Assembly (NCBI GenBank): GCA_019914995.1
Contig: CM034126.1
Coordinates: forward strand, 10,917,001 to 10,981,000
Source: Acanthochlamys bracteata
Lineage: Eukaryota; Streptophyta; Magnoliopsida; Pandanales; Velloziaceae
Direction of reading: 5' to 3'
DNA: 64,000 bases
Shown piece by piece: positions 38,564-51,167 of this stretch. The stretch's first letter is position 1, and the number at the start of each line of letters is the position of its first letter. A program made the translations under genes and the position numbers. The notes beneath the pieces were generated by a model, which saw only the letters and a program-made list of their open reading frames with translations, made no database searches and was not told the origin of the DNA.

Positions 38564-38851
38564 TTGATCGTTAGTTCTGGTTGGTCGGTAGTTAGAGATG
38601 AAGCGAAGAAAGAAGAGAGAAGGACGCAGGTATCAGATTTATCTTTATCAGGACCACCGATTTTGGTCCGGATTGATCCAACCAGCTCACGTCACATATG
38701 AAGAAACTCAATCATAGATAATCAAATTTGCTAATCTGCAGATCTCTTCCTTCAAAAACAATTACAGTTTCAAGGGTAGTAGATATCAGGATACAACTAT
38801 CTAAAAAACATCTTCCATCATGATGATCCTGGGGATCTCTTCCATCGTATA

Positions 38852-41326
38852 GGGCATGTTTTGGAGTACTTTTCTTTTTTGGCTTTTAAAAAAAAAAAAC
38901 TATTCAACAGTATTTTGAGTGTTTAGTAATACCAGCTTCTGCTAGAAATAAGCAGCTTCTCTTCCTTAAAAAAAAAGCATCAGATTGAGATGCTTTTCCC
39001 AAAAAAAAATAGCGCGGGGCTCTTTTTCGCCGAGAATTGGGAATAACATATTTGCCCATATTAAGTTAACGAAATTACATAGTTCATAAATCCTCCTACC
39101 CTCTTTATTCTATCATTATTTCTCATTTCTCACATTTTCTAGAATTCTCTCGCTTGGCTTCTCTCCGTTGCCCCGCTCCCCCCCATCCCTTCTTTCGATC
39201 TCTCCGTCTCCGACACTGATCTTTGTAGTATTCTTCTCTTTCCATCTTCTCCCCAGCGCTGCTATCTCTATACCTTCAATTTGTACTCAACGAACTCGAG
39301 AAAGTCTCGAAACTCTAATCACGGGCTATCTTCACAGCAGTTATCCACCGCTACTTCTCTCCACTTATGCTATTAGTGTTGGCTACCGTCTTCTCCGAAG
39401 AATCAGTAACGCAAATGGTAAACAAAATCTCTTGATCCATCTCTGTTCTTATGATATCTAAACTTTTTCGATGATTTGATCTAGCGGATAGGTAATAATT
39501 TGTATTTATTTGGTGTTGTTTTCGTGTTTTAATTTAGAGTATTCCAGATCTTTATACATTTGGAGTTGTTTAAGTTGATATCAGATTTGAATACATGAGT
39601 CATGATTTCATTGTTGCTCTTGATTTCATTGTTTTTGTAACGGAAGGATTTTGAAGATAGAGAAAGAAGAGAATTGTTGGATAAGAAATTAGAATTTTAT
39701 TTAGATCTATCTGTTTCAGAAGATTGAGATTAATCTGTGGGTCTATACTCTTTTTGCTGCAAGAATAGTTCAGATTGGTATTATTTTTCTTCTCTCAAAT
39801 GTTTTGTGCTTTGTTTGTCATGAGTTTGATTTATTTTGTTTTTCCCCTTACTTGTTTGATGGAATGAAGCAAATAGAATATGGTTTTGAATTTTGAAATG
39901 GTTTCATTCAAATAGATTCTAGAAAGTTGAGTTCGTTCTATGATTCTGAAGTTGTTGTAGTTTTATCATAATTGGATCATTCTTTGAAGGTTTGATGGAA
40001 AAATTCAATTTATTCTGCATGTAGATTGCAGTTAAAAGATTGAAAGTATGGAGCAGCAAAGCTGAAATGGAATTTGCGGTTGAAGTCGGATTCTTAAAGA
40101 GTTAGGGTTAAGAGTCTTCCGCTCCAGTGTTCTGAAAGTATGTGGGTTCTGTGCGGAAGGACATGAGCATCTCATAGTATATGATTACATGCCAAACATG
40201 AGCTTGCTCATGGACAGCATTCAGGAGAGTCCTTTTGGACTGGAGCAGAAGAATGAAAATTGCAATTGGAGCTGTTGAAGGGGTTGTGTAAGTTTTCTAG
40301 TAAGAATCATCTTTTCAATGAGATGTCCATGCATAAGGGTGATAGGATGCATTACTAATAGTTGTTCTTATGCAGATACCTTCACCACCATTCAACACCT
40401 CATATAATTCAAAAAAACATCAAAGCAAGCAATGTATTACTTAACTACAATTCTTAGTTAGTGTAGTTGCAGTGCTTGTTCTGAGAATGTAAGCAATATT
40501 GGTTTGTAATGTAGCTGAAACATTGATCATATGTAAAGCAATATCTTGGAATGTGTTATCATTTTTGTGGCCGAATTGGTTTGGAATATAGCATGTAGTT
40601 TGTTGAAGGTTTCATATTGAGTATGAATGGTCTTGAGTGAAGTTGTAAATTGTTATCGAATGTACACTTTCTTGAGACCATTTTATACTTGAAGAGTTGG
40701 AAGTTGAATGCAAGCTTACTTGTACCAATATCATGTGTGTTATAGGTATCAAATGTAGAAACATGGGCTCTTCTTTTTCTTATACTTCAAAATAAGCACT
40801 ATTATTTTTGGGCAAGTGTATTGGTATGAACTTGTTAATATATAGCTGTATTTAGTTATTCATTCCTCCCAATATATTAATAATTCTTTATTATTATATA
40901 TAAATAATAGTATGTTTATATATTTCAAACTAATTAACAAAATATAATTATAAATTAATTACAATTTATAATAATATTATTATAAAGAAAGTATTACTAA
41001 AAATTTATTATGTTATAAAAGTATTAAATTAAAAAAATTAAATAAGTATGAATAGAATTCAAAATTTTAACAATACATCAATTATTATATACCTAACGAT
41101 ATTTCAGTCATTATATATCTCATTCACTTATAAGCACAAGTTTAGCCTAACATATTTTCAAATTTTATTTACGAAAAAGCTTTAAACAGTAAAATTTATC
41201 CAAATAGAATTCAGAAAGAAATAGCTTTTTAATCAAAAATTCAACAGTCGCTTTCTTTCGCAAAAGCATATAAACAGCAGCTTTCGCTCAAAAGCTCAAA
41301 ATTTAAAGTTCAACCAAATATGTCCA
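38852..41326. mobile_element. Candidate TIR transposon carrying captured gene sequence (Pack-type)
   Basis: The left end reads GGGCATGTTTTGGAGTACTT. The right end, reverse-complemented, reads GGACATATTTGGTTGAACTT, giving imperfect terminal inverted repeats of about 20 bp. Both are flanked by ATA, a possible 3-bp target duplication. The right terminal 200 bases or so match the terminus at 61646 beside a PIF/Harbinger transposase pseudogene, which suggests the family. There is no transposase inside. The cargo consists of a leader-like C/T-rich stretch (39100-39420), an intron-like T-rich region (39420-40025) and a broken kinase fragment (40028-40457). It could instead be two separate insertions, one represented by each end. 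Confidence 0.5.
40028..40457 (+). pseudogene. PTI1-like receptor-type kinase fragment (captured, decayed)
   Basis: Scattered frames give AVKRLKVWSSKAEMEFAVEV, then CAEGHEHLIVYDYMPNMSLL, then LDWSRRMKIAIGAVEGVV joined across an intron to YLHHHSTPHII and IKASNVLL. This matches kinase subdomains II to VIb of the plant PTI1-like kinase At3g15890 as I remember it. The intron (40288-40375, GT...AG) is still present at the expected place, so the copy came from genomic DNA rather than mRNA. It has at least two in-frame stops after FLKS, several frame changes and QKN in place of the HRD catalytic triad, and it lacks the N- and C-terminal parts of the kinase. No function as a kinase is possible. Confidence 0.8.
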
Positions 41327-42377
41327 TAATGATCATAGAAACCACGACTAGAGTGGAATGTTATGATTATGAACATTAATTGAAGCAGCCTAATTATACT
41401 AAATTTCTTGCCACAATTTTAAAATGTCATTTAATAAGCTAGAGATCTCATTAACATTCTTAATTTTTTAATAATATAAAGGTACTCCAAAGAAATATAG
41501 GAAGTATCTGCTAAGTCGAGACGTACTGGCAATTTTCTGCAGCTATCATCTTCCTATAAAATGATGCTAAAATTCATGCTTATTTCTTGATGTAAAAGGG
41601 TTGCTAATAAGTTCCTGAACTGAAAGAAAATATATAACTTGTAACTAGGAAGATATACATAGGAGACGAAAAGTGGACCAAAAGCAACACGACAGTTCCT
41701 AACTCCCGAGATTTTGTAATGCTTGTGGTACCAACCAACTATATAAATGCAACTTCTAACTAGTTCCAACTTATTTTCCATTCTTCATGTAAGGCTTTTG
41801 CTAACAAGCTGGGGAACAATTCTTGTGGAAGATGGCGAAGCGTGAGATATCAATATTCATGCCGTCCGTACTCCAAAAGCCGCCAGCATATAGTGAAATG
41901 AAATGGACACTCCAAATAACTCATAGATTTCATGGGAGCCCAACAAAGTATGCCTTCAGTTCAATTACGAGATATTTTCCCACAGCTGCAAATTTTGAAA
42001 TAGAGATATATCTATAAACTTGAGCAAAGCGTTTTCTCATTGCTTAAACACTCCCCAAAGTGAGGACTGCGAAAAGGGACATTTAGGTTTTGTAAGACAA
42101 TATTAATCTCCTTGACTGATCAAAAAATGGTATGTCCCAGTCACAGTCTTATTAACTAATTGTACATGGAAACAATTAAGCTGTAACAACAACATTGGAT
42201 CTCTAATTGATGTAACTGATACAGCCTTACAACATAACCAGGTGAGGCCTTCTGGAAAATGAAATAATCTTCTAACTCAATAGCTCCTAGATTAGTTAGC
42301 ATGTAAGCTCATCTAGCACCTTTCTTGCAAGAATTGGTCTCAAGGTAAATCCTCCAATGAAATACCATGCTTAGCCT
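41327..42377. other. Intergenic, 3' flank of STE24
   Basis: This lies between the transposon-like element and the stop codon of the minus-strand STE24 gene. It should include the STE24 3'UTR. No coding frame with family resemblance or repeat structure was seen. Confidence 0.45.
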
Positions 42378-45300
42378 TTAATCTTCCTTCTTACTTTCTG
42401 TATCATCAAGAGCAGCAAGTCTTTCAACCAGTGGCGGATGAGAATAATGATAAGCAGAATACCAGGGATCAGTATTCATAGCTGAAAGGTTCTCTTCCTG
42501 AAATATAAGGCAACAGAATCAGGAGACTTATTAAATAAGGTACTACATGTTAGATAGACACGTCAAGTAAATGGAATATTTTCCTTACAATTGAGAACAG
42601 CATCTGAAACAGTCTGTGGTGAAGAGACTGATTATGTAGATGAAACACTCGAAAATTGTGAATCAAACTAGTTTGCTTGCAAGCATAAATGATAACAAGG
42701 AGAACAACCACATTTGTTTTGATAACCAAGAAAATCAGATTGCCTTCAGGCAAGGAGTACAATCTTACCAACTTATGGGAAACAAAGTAGAAGGCTAATA
42801 ACTGTTGCTAATAGTCATGCGGCATATATTACACATGAAACCATAAAATTACAAACCATTAAAAGTTCCATTTGTAAATTTCAACCCATGAGAATATTCA
42901 GCAAGCAAAATTCATTATTATGATAAAAAATAAGTTCTTGGATAAAAACTATAGCGCATAAATTCAGACTTGATTTTGTTGACGTTGAAAGTTAAATTGA
43001 TAAGCACTTTCCACTTGTATTTTGAAAATAACTATTTCCTCAACAGGGAGTCATTCAAGAATGAGACGGATATATACATTGAAACTACCAAAGGAATTAG
43101 CTCAGTAGGGAACTTGCATGCTGCTTCAAACTAACCTAAGTTTTTAGATAAAGGACTTTTGATCACAGAGACCAGGATCCAGAGTTTCTTTTGGAATGTT
43201 ATGGTCTAAGGATCCTCTGGGATTGCAGGAAATTAGGCAGTCAACACCAAAACCAAACTTAACACCAACACCACAATTCTTATTGCTCACTAAATCCCAC
43301 AAAGATCCATATACAGAGCGCTTGCTGACTTCTCTCCTTGAAATTGTGAGCATAAAGCTTTCATATATCTGTATTATTTCAATTGCAATTCTTTCACCTG
43401 TTTTCACTTTATTACTTTATTCTTCAAAAATTTGTTATCACAAGCTTTCCCGATATATCTTCAGTTTATGATTACATCCACAAATTCGAAAAACAAGAAA
43501 GATCACTGCAACTCCAGCTTCTATTACAGGAACTCCAACTTAATTAAATAAAGTACTCACAAGATTGTAAAGCAAACAAACAATAGGAAGTCAGATGCTT
43601 AACTGAAGAACTTCGCATGAACGATGAATACGCACCTGCAATTTTATAAGAGCTACTCGAAGTTGTGCCGTATAGCCAAGTTTCTTGGCAAAAGCATCCG
43701 CCTGACAACCCAGTACTTAAGCTTACAAAGTGAAGAAAATTGCAAGTATATCAAATTTAATAACGTATCAAATGAATTACCTGGAACTCAAATGCTCGGC
43801 TAACAAGATTGAGACTGAAACTCACAAGATGTTGAAGAGGAATAACTGTATGCTGGAGATGAAAATTAAAAAATTAGATGCAAAAGCAATAAAACTCGCA
43901 CAATATAAATGTGAAAAACATACAAATCTTTTATTTAACTGACTGTTAGGGTGCAAGGACCTCGTTGGAGGAAAGGACCAAAAAGCAACAATGTAAGTCC
44001 CAGTCATGATCAATAGTTAGCAACTTAGCATCCATGACACATCTTCATATTCTTCCCCGAAGACAGAATTTTTGCCGTATTATGCCAAAATAATCCATAT
44101 CCCACTTGAAGTACAGCAAAAAAGTTCGAATAGGTCATATTACTATTAAAGATGGAAGGAATAATGTTTTGCTTGCTCATCTCTATCATCATCTTGTCTG
44201 GTTTATACTTTTTTTACGAAGGATGCAGGGCATCCATAGGTAGAATCAGAATTCTTTTTCTGAATTTGAGCTCCTACGCTTTACTTCAATTTGAGCTTTT
44301 GAAGCAATGCCCTTTTCTCCTGTCATGATTCTTGTTTCATTTGAAATGTCACTCTGGCTTCTTAAAAATGTAAAGATGTAGCGAGGATTTATGTCATGTG
44401 ACAGAACAATGTTATGCAGTCATAGATTTTATTGGGTTGCAGCTATGTCTAATGTAAACTACACAGAAAATTTCAAATACCAGCATATGTCTTCATCATT
44501 AGACACAAAACTGCAATGAATGAGTTGTTGTTACCATTGAATAGCATTTATACTTTTGCACTCCAAATTGAATGGGAAGATAAAGTTAAAAAAAATAAGT
44601 GAAAACATCATCACTGAGGCAGTACAACGCAGACCTAGATAAATAGGAAAACAATCAAGTTCTCTAGCATTCTTTCCTTTCTGATAGTTAACAGCCAACA
44701 GTCAGTAAGATGGATTTACCTGAAAGATAATGAGGCCAATGAGTATTGGTTGAGTGTCAAAACCAAAACTTAAATATAGATCTTTTGAGTTCCGTACAAG
44801 GGCGAATCCTCCAAACTGAAGAAATGTGAGGATCTGCAAAAAGCATTGTCGTCATATTTGTACTTAGTACCAAGTAAGAGAGACCAGACTTCCACCAAAA
44901 CAGAGAAGGAAAAAACAAAAACTAAATTAAATATAGACCATCAGGAGGAATTATGAATAGGACACCTGGACAGCAATGAAAGAATACAATGTATGATTGA
45001 GTTTCCAGTGTCCAAGTTCATGGGCAATGACAGCAACTATTTCCTCAACATTCTTGCACTGCATTTAAACAAAAGTTCCCATCATCCATATTATACAGAT
45101 GGTAAAACTTACAAAAGAAAACAAAAATTGAAAAAAAGAACCACAAAAACACATCTTTAGTTTTAACAATCTGCATATATTGTTCTAGTTGCCATCATCA
45201 AGATCCTACGGAAAAGTAGAGTAGTTCTCAGAATGAAATAGGAAATAAGCAGTTGATGATGTAGAGGCACTTCACTTAGAAAACTGACTACAGTTGACAG

Positions 45301-48300
45301 TTTAATCATGACGACAAAACATATTTCACAAACAATAAAGATGGACAGAAGGCGGTTCGGTTCCTATAACCCCTAACTCCATTCCTGAGCATGATCTCAT
45401 ACAATTTAGTTAAGTTGGTTAATTGATTAGCTACCACTTAAAACTTGCCTGTAACATTATGGATGGCACTGGTAATTGCTTTTAAATACTCAATTTTAAA
45501 ATTCTTAACTTCAATAGGTAAAACGGTAAATTTAGTTGATACCTGCTGAATTAATGTGTCATAAAGAACAATTCTCTTGTTCTTGAAAAACCCGTACATA
45601 TATGCCTGTGCATCAGGAGGAAAAACAAGCAAAGAAAATGAGAGAAGAATACAGCAACCAAAATGAATAAATCAACAAAAAGGAGTCAGGATACTACTCT
45701 AGCACGTCCAGCAATAACCAGTACAGACTATTATATATTCAATTGGAATTGGTAAAGAGAAGCAAAATCAGAAGTTGTAAAGGGATGTGTTGTTGAACTA
45801 GCTGGCTACAAAAAGAAAAAGGAAACAAGCATCAGGAATACGAGTATCACTCACCACAAATAGGAAAATATTTCTTCAAATTCAGAATTTACAGTTTAAT
45901 CTGCTGCAAAAATGTAATTTGTTATGTTCTTTACAACTACGAAATACATTTCCTCCTACTTACATTTGTTTTACACTTTGAATATACAAACACCTTTGAA
46001 AAAAGTAAATGCTTAAACAACAAACAACTATGAAGAGCTACCACTTATTTTTCAAACCCTGATGATAAACCATTATGACCAACATAACCATGAAGCTGAA
46101 GTACACTGTGGAAATAGTCTGTTGATGTAAAACTGAACACCTAAGTTAAGCAAGCATCCCACCAACAACCAAATATGAAAGAATGTGTTGGTCTTTGAAA
46201 AAGCAAACCAAAAAAAAAAATAAACTGTAATAAGGTAATCTTGTGTGATTAATCGATTATGCTTGATGTCTACGTTGTTACCTAACTGCAGAAAATGTTA
46301 ACCAATAGCTTGTTTAGGCAAGCGTAAGGTACAAACTTCATCTTTTAATATAGCATACTATTGCGTAATCTGACCCAGAAATTATAAGAACACTGGTAGG
46401 GTGAACACTCACATTACTGTGGCTAGACCTTGTAGATCCATCAACAACAAAAAGCTTCTTCAAAGGAAATTTAAGTGAAGCTGCTAGGCTTTCGATTTTC
46501 TCTCTAAGTTCTCCTTCAGGTAGCTGCTTATAAGAGAAACCAAGTAAAGCCAGCACAAGAAAAAAAATCAAAAATGGATTTTTTGAGAAACAACACAAAT
46601 TCATAGATGCCGACTATCTTAAATTAAAAATAATTCAATAACATCGAGACAGAAGCTAATGACATATTAATAAAAAAGAACTACTACTTACGGGAGTAAA
46701 CTTATTAAAGAGAGGTGCTATCAGAACAGGATACAACGTCATCATCACAATTGATAGCACAAACATAAAACACCAAAGGTATAATGCCAGGTATGGACCT
46801 CCTTTCTGCAACGTTAATGCCAAATAGTGGTTAGTTAACATGCAAAACGAACTCCGGTATATGAAATTATTCATATAACACGAAAAATAGGAGGAAAAAA
46901 AAATTAGGCTATGTTGACCTTTTATTAGAATCAGCTCCAAAGTTTCAAAAGTAATGAATACAACATATCAGAATGGTACATACCTGCACTATCAAGATGA
47001 TTGCAGAAACAATGGCTGGCCCTAACAAAATTGAAAGCAAAATGCTCTTGATCATATCTTTAAAGAATAGGCCTAAAGTTTGCTGCAAAACGGAATTGAA
47101 CAGATTTCCACAATATCAGGAAATAAAGAAAGAGAGAAGAAACCACAATTCACTAAGAACTAACATCAATGAACAATTACTCAAGACAAGAATATTCATC
47201 TGATTTGAGATACAAGTAACCAAGACAAAGGTTGTGGACCAACTTTGTTAAATCCATGACGCTCCTCGATCACAAAAGTCGAATATAGAGAAAATGGCAA
47301 ATCCGTTATCTGCATGAATATAAGCATACGTTTAATCCTAAAGAAATGAAGATGTAGTGTACTGGATACTTACCAAGCATCAAGGAATCAGCAAACACTA
47401 GAAGGTAAACAAGATAAAAGAAAGATAATCTAAATCTAGATAAGAAGAAGGTTAAGGGATATAACCTTAACATCTACAACAGTATGTTACATCATAATGA
47501 CATAATCTGCCATGATGTTATCGGTTTATGAAAATTGCAGGCTACTTGTCTTACACATGAAAACAGAAGTCTTTGCTTCATCTTTAGAGACTAACGATGT
47601 GCACCATGTGTCCTTATCAGCACACTAATATACAATTAGATGCCTAGCTGTACTAGTATTTTCTGATTAGGGATTTCAAGAGAAGTTGACGAGGAACAAA
47701 ACAGATAATGAGTTCAAGAATTCATGTTACAAAACTGCCAGCAAAAAATGGTATTAACTAGAAGTAGATACCTGTGACCAAATTAGAACACCTCCTAGAA
47801 AGGAGAGCGTGTGCAATATTTCATTATCAGCATTCATACCCAAGTTCTCCAGAAACTGTCCAGATTTCTGCGACCATATAAGTAATAAATAAATAAATAA
47901 GAGAAATAAAAGTCGATCCAAACTTCATGAATCATGATGAGGGTTACCTTCCAAAACCATGGTAATACATGATAGTACAAAATTGCCGTGTCTGAAAGTA
48001 TGGTTATAGCTTCACGGAAGAAGTGGAAGTGGCTGAAGGGGTGCACAGAAAAGATGATATTTGCAAATTAAAAAGGATTTTGGGATATTATTATAAACTC
48101 ATACTCCTATATTGCAGAGAAACCAGCAAGACAAAATTCATAAAATGAAGCCCTTAAAAATAGTTAACCTTTTATCAATGCTATAAGCTCTAGATTTTTC
48201 AAACTTCTCCTGACTAATCACTCCTTGCAATTGCTTAGGGAGCGTTGGCAGCTTGAGAGCAGCATGTTGCCGAATGTCAAGATAGGTCTCCAAGATGTTC

Positions 48301-49056
48301 ATTAATACCATAAAACCTGCGAAAAGGCGTGTCTTGTTTTAGCCTATCCTTTCAAAATGAACTAAACTGAAAGTTTGAACAATTGCAAAGATTATGCCAA
48401 TCTCCCATCTATGCACCACCTGATTTATGTTAATTACATCACATGCACAGAGTGGAAGTAAATTATAGGAATGGCACCACGCAATGAGTCAAAATGCACC
48501 TCATTGTGCATTCTGATATATGGAAAACTCACTTGTCTCATTCATATCTAAACTTTACCTAATACCATTTAGAACTTTTCGAAGGTTTAATATGTCTAAA
48601 CTGTAAATAGTGAAACACCATATGTTAGATAGGTTAACTACTTAGAAAGGAAGTTTCAGTTCTTGAGATACAGAACAACATAAAAATGGTTGCAAAAACG
48701 GCCTGACACTTTTCAGGAGACAATAATTTGAGCACTAAGCTTATCTGGACTCTTTACTCCAAAAACACTAAAGCCAAATTTCAACAAACTGATACTTCGA
48801 AATTCCATCCAAACCCACATACAGATTAAGTTTAAAAAACCCAAAAACTCCAACAATAACAATCGTATTCGAGACAACAACACGATTAAACAAATGATTA
48901 AGATCATTTTATTCTATACTTCGAAAATCAAATCTAAGGAATTAACAGCGAAGCGAACAGCGATCAAATCGAACAATAATCAATAGGGAATTGAAGCAGT
49001 AGATTAAGGGAGGAAAAAACACTACAGATAACCATCTCCAAGTAGGGCAACGCCAT
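42378..49056 (-). CDS. STE24: CAAX prenyl protease 1 (STE24/FACE1), 14 exons
   Basis: This encodes a 425-residue multi-pass membrane zinc metalloprotease of the ER that removes the aaX tripeptide from prenylated CaaX proteins. Minus-strand exons: 49056-49026, 48316-48169, 48032-47948, 47867-47772, 47309-47244, 47082-46984, 46805-46692, 46523-46413, 45605-45543, 45058-44966, 44833-44720, 43852-43781, 43701-43636, 42497-42378; sum 1,278 nt, all GT-AG. Landmarks: [30 protein letters not shown], the membrane stretch [40 protein letters not shown], and the zinc motif HELGH within [17 protein letters not shown]. The third zinc ligand is probably the Glu of [16 protein letters not shown]. It ends [20 protein letters not shown] and a short charged tail. 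The length agrees with the Arabidopsis protein (about 424 residues). The first exon is only 31 bases. Confidence 0.94.
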
Positions 49057-49443
49057 GATCTACGGCGACGTCTCTCGAAGCGGAGAGCTGTGGTCCAAAG
49101 GAGTTCAGCAATGGGCGCTGCAACAGAAGGAAAACAGCAGCAGCGTTGGGGATTAGGAATATTTTTATAGAAGAGTATTTAATAAGAGGCGGGTGGGAGG
49201 AAATTTCATTTATGCATCTAAGATTGAAGCGTTTTGATAGTGATTATACAATAAAAAATTTTTTAAATAAAAGCATTTTTATTTTATTAAAAAATAATAA
49301 ATAAACAAATATAAAATTTATAATATTTTAAAATTTTTTTAATAAATTATATAAATTATTCTAAAAATTATTTAAAAATTTAAATAAATTTTTTTGTTGA
49401 AATGAAATGAAATGTGGAATACCTATGGATGGAATTATGAAAA

Positions 49444-49460
49444 GAGAGAGAGAGAGAGAG
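49444..49460. repeat. GA microsatellite
   Basis: An uninterrupted run of about eight GA units lies immediately left of the TIR element at 49460. Confidence 0.8.
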
Positions 49461-50073
49461 ACCATAGATTTAAAATTCGGTCCGGATCGGATCAGAAATC
49501 GGCGATCCGGAATCAATTCCGGGCCGAATTAATATAAAACCGGATCGTGCAAGCGATCCGATAAGATCCGGATGGATCTGGTCGGATCCCGGATCAACTC
49601 GGTGACCCGGTTGGACGGATTAATTCGATTTTAATATTAAAAAAAAAATTGTTTATTTAAAATAGAAAAATATTTTTATTAGCATTCTAAAATATGGACT
49701 TTATCCGATATTCTTCCGTTACTAATTTATTTTCTTATTTTTTATATTTTATTAAAAAATAATAAATAAATAAAATATATAGTGTAGATAATTTGTTCTT
49801 TTTAATGCATAAATAGAGATTTTACTATAAGTTAGATTTTTTTACTATTGTCTTAAGTAATTTTAAAAACATATTCAATATTTTTCGTATATAATTATTT
49901 TTTTATTTTTTAATAGTTACTATAGAAGATACTATATAATTATATTTATATATTAATATTTATTTAATAAATTTAATTTGACATAGTGGGTCGATCTGAT
50001 GATCCGTCCGATTACCCAGTGATCCGGTAATTTTTTCGGGTCATATACCGAGTTGGGTTTTATAACTATGGTC
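49460..50073. mobile_element. Short non-autonomous TIR element with GATCCGG motifs
   Basis: The element has imperfect inverted ends: gaccatagatttaaaattcg at the left, and at the right a sequence whose reverse complement is gaccatagttataaaaccca. Inside both ends are many copies of GATCCGG or CCGGATC and variants (about 49480-49625 and 49995-50030), around an AT-rich middle without coding capacity. Total length is 614 bp. The flanks are gaga on both sides, but the left flank is a GA microsatellite, so the target duplication is not certain. The superfamily is not assigned. Confidence 0.6.
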
Positions 50074-51167
50074 GAGACTCGTGAGAAGGGAAAATTTTTT
50101 GGATATTAATAATTATTTATTCTTACGACCTTTTCAAAAGTTCTTTTTTTAGAAATATATACTAAAATATTTAAAACAATAACACAACTAAAATATTTAA
50201 AACGGTGCACTTTGTAATGACCTCCTATTGCGTACCTTTTTAAAATTTTAATCAAACTTTTTTCCAAAAATTCTTTATCTTAAAAAAATCAAATGACCCT
50301 TAAAAAAGTTAAGATTTGAGAAATGACCAGCATATTTAAAACAAAATACATAAAAGAGTTCCTTTTAACCACAATTTTATTTGAAAAAATAAAATACAAA
50401 AAATTGTAAGCACTAAGAACATGTTTATTTTGAAATAAATTTATTTTTAAAAATAAAGTTGAAAAATAAAAATAAAAATAAAAAATAATTTTTTATATTT
50501 ATTTTGTATTAAAAATAAACTTTAAATTAAATTTTAAAAAATTATAAAAATAATTTATTATATATTTTTATATATTATATATTAAAAATAAATTTAATAG
50601 GTTGGTAAATAAGTCCTATGTATATTTTGATCTTTAAGAATTTATATAGATCGAGTGTAAACCAAACTAAAAGTAAATTAATTACTTTTTTAATAGATAT
50701 TTTATAAAAATAATAGAGAAAATAATACAAGCCCACGAAATTTCTTTACAGTGATCTTCAAGCATTTAGCAAAAGTCTATCATTTCGTTAGTTCCCTACA
50801 TTGGAAAAGTTATACGTAAAAGAATACTTTAACGGTTTAACCAGTAATCATGAGCAAATAAACAATAAAGATAGAGGCAGTCTATGTAGTTTTTCATTAT
50901 GTATTCTGAATCATTCTTTTTAACCCATTTTCCACCGTTTGGGGAAAAAATGAAAAACCCAAAAAATATATAGTAATGATTGGACTGTTATTCATGAAAA
51001 TATGGTGAGATCATGCAGCTAATTACAAGCCCGGCCCAGTAATTGGTAATTTAATAATGCTACACCATCACGAGTACACTCTCTCTCTTCCCGCTCGTTC
51101 AATTTTAGAAGTTAAATCTAACGGTGGAAGAGGCAACGGCTTGTCCTCGCCGGCAGCAGTGGTAGAA

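Larger units (their letters stand above)
49057..51167. other. Divergent intergenic region between STE24 and PrimPol genes
   Basis: This is a head-to-head spacer. The left 150 bases or so are the STE24 leader and promoter. Bases 49225-49420 and 50420-50620 are AT-rich with inverted A/T runs. The TIR element at 49460-50073 is listed separately. The PrimPol promoter should lie within about 50700-51100. No other gene was recognised. Confidence 0.5.

Noticed and set aside
39168..39461. 97-codon open frame inside the transposon-like element
   Set aside because: It is a Ser/Pro/Leu-rich translation of a C/T-rich leader-like stretch with no family resemblance, and it ends where an intron-like region begins.
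30397..49056. HIPP and STE24 as a functional cluster (CaaX substrate and CaaX protease)
   Set aside because: They are 10 kb apart with two unrelated genes between them, and plant genes of one pathway are rarely adjacent; chance is the simpler reading.
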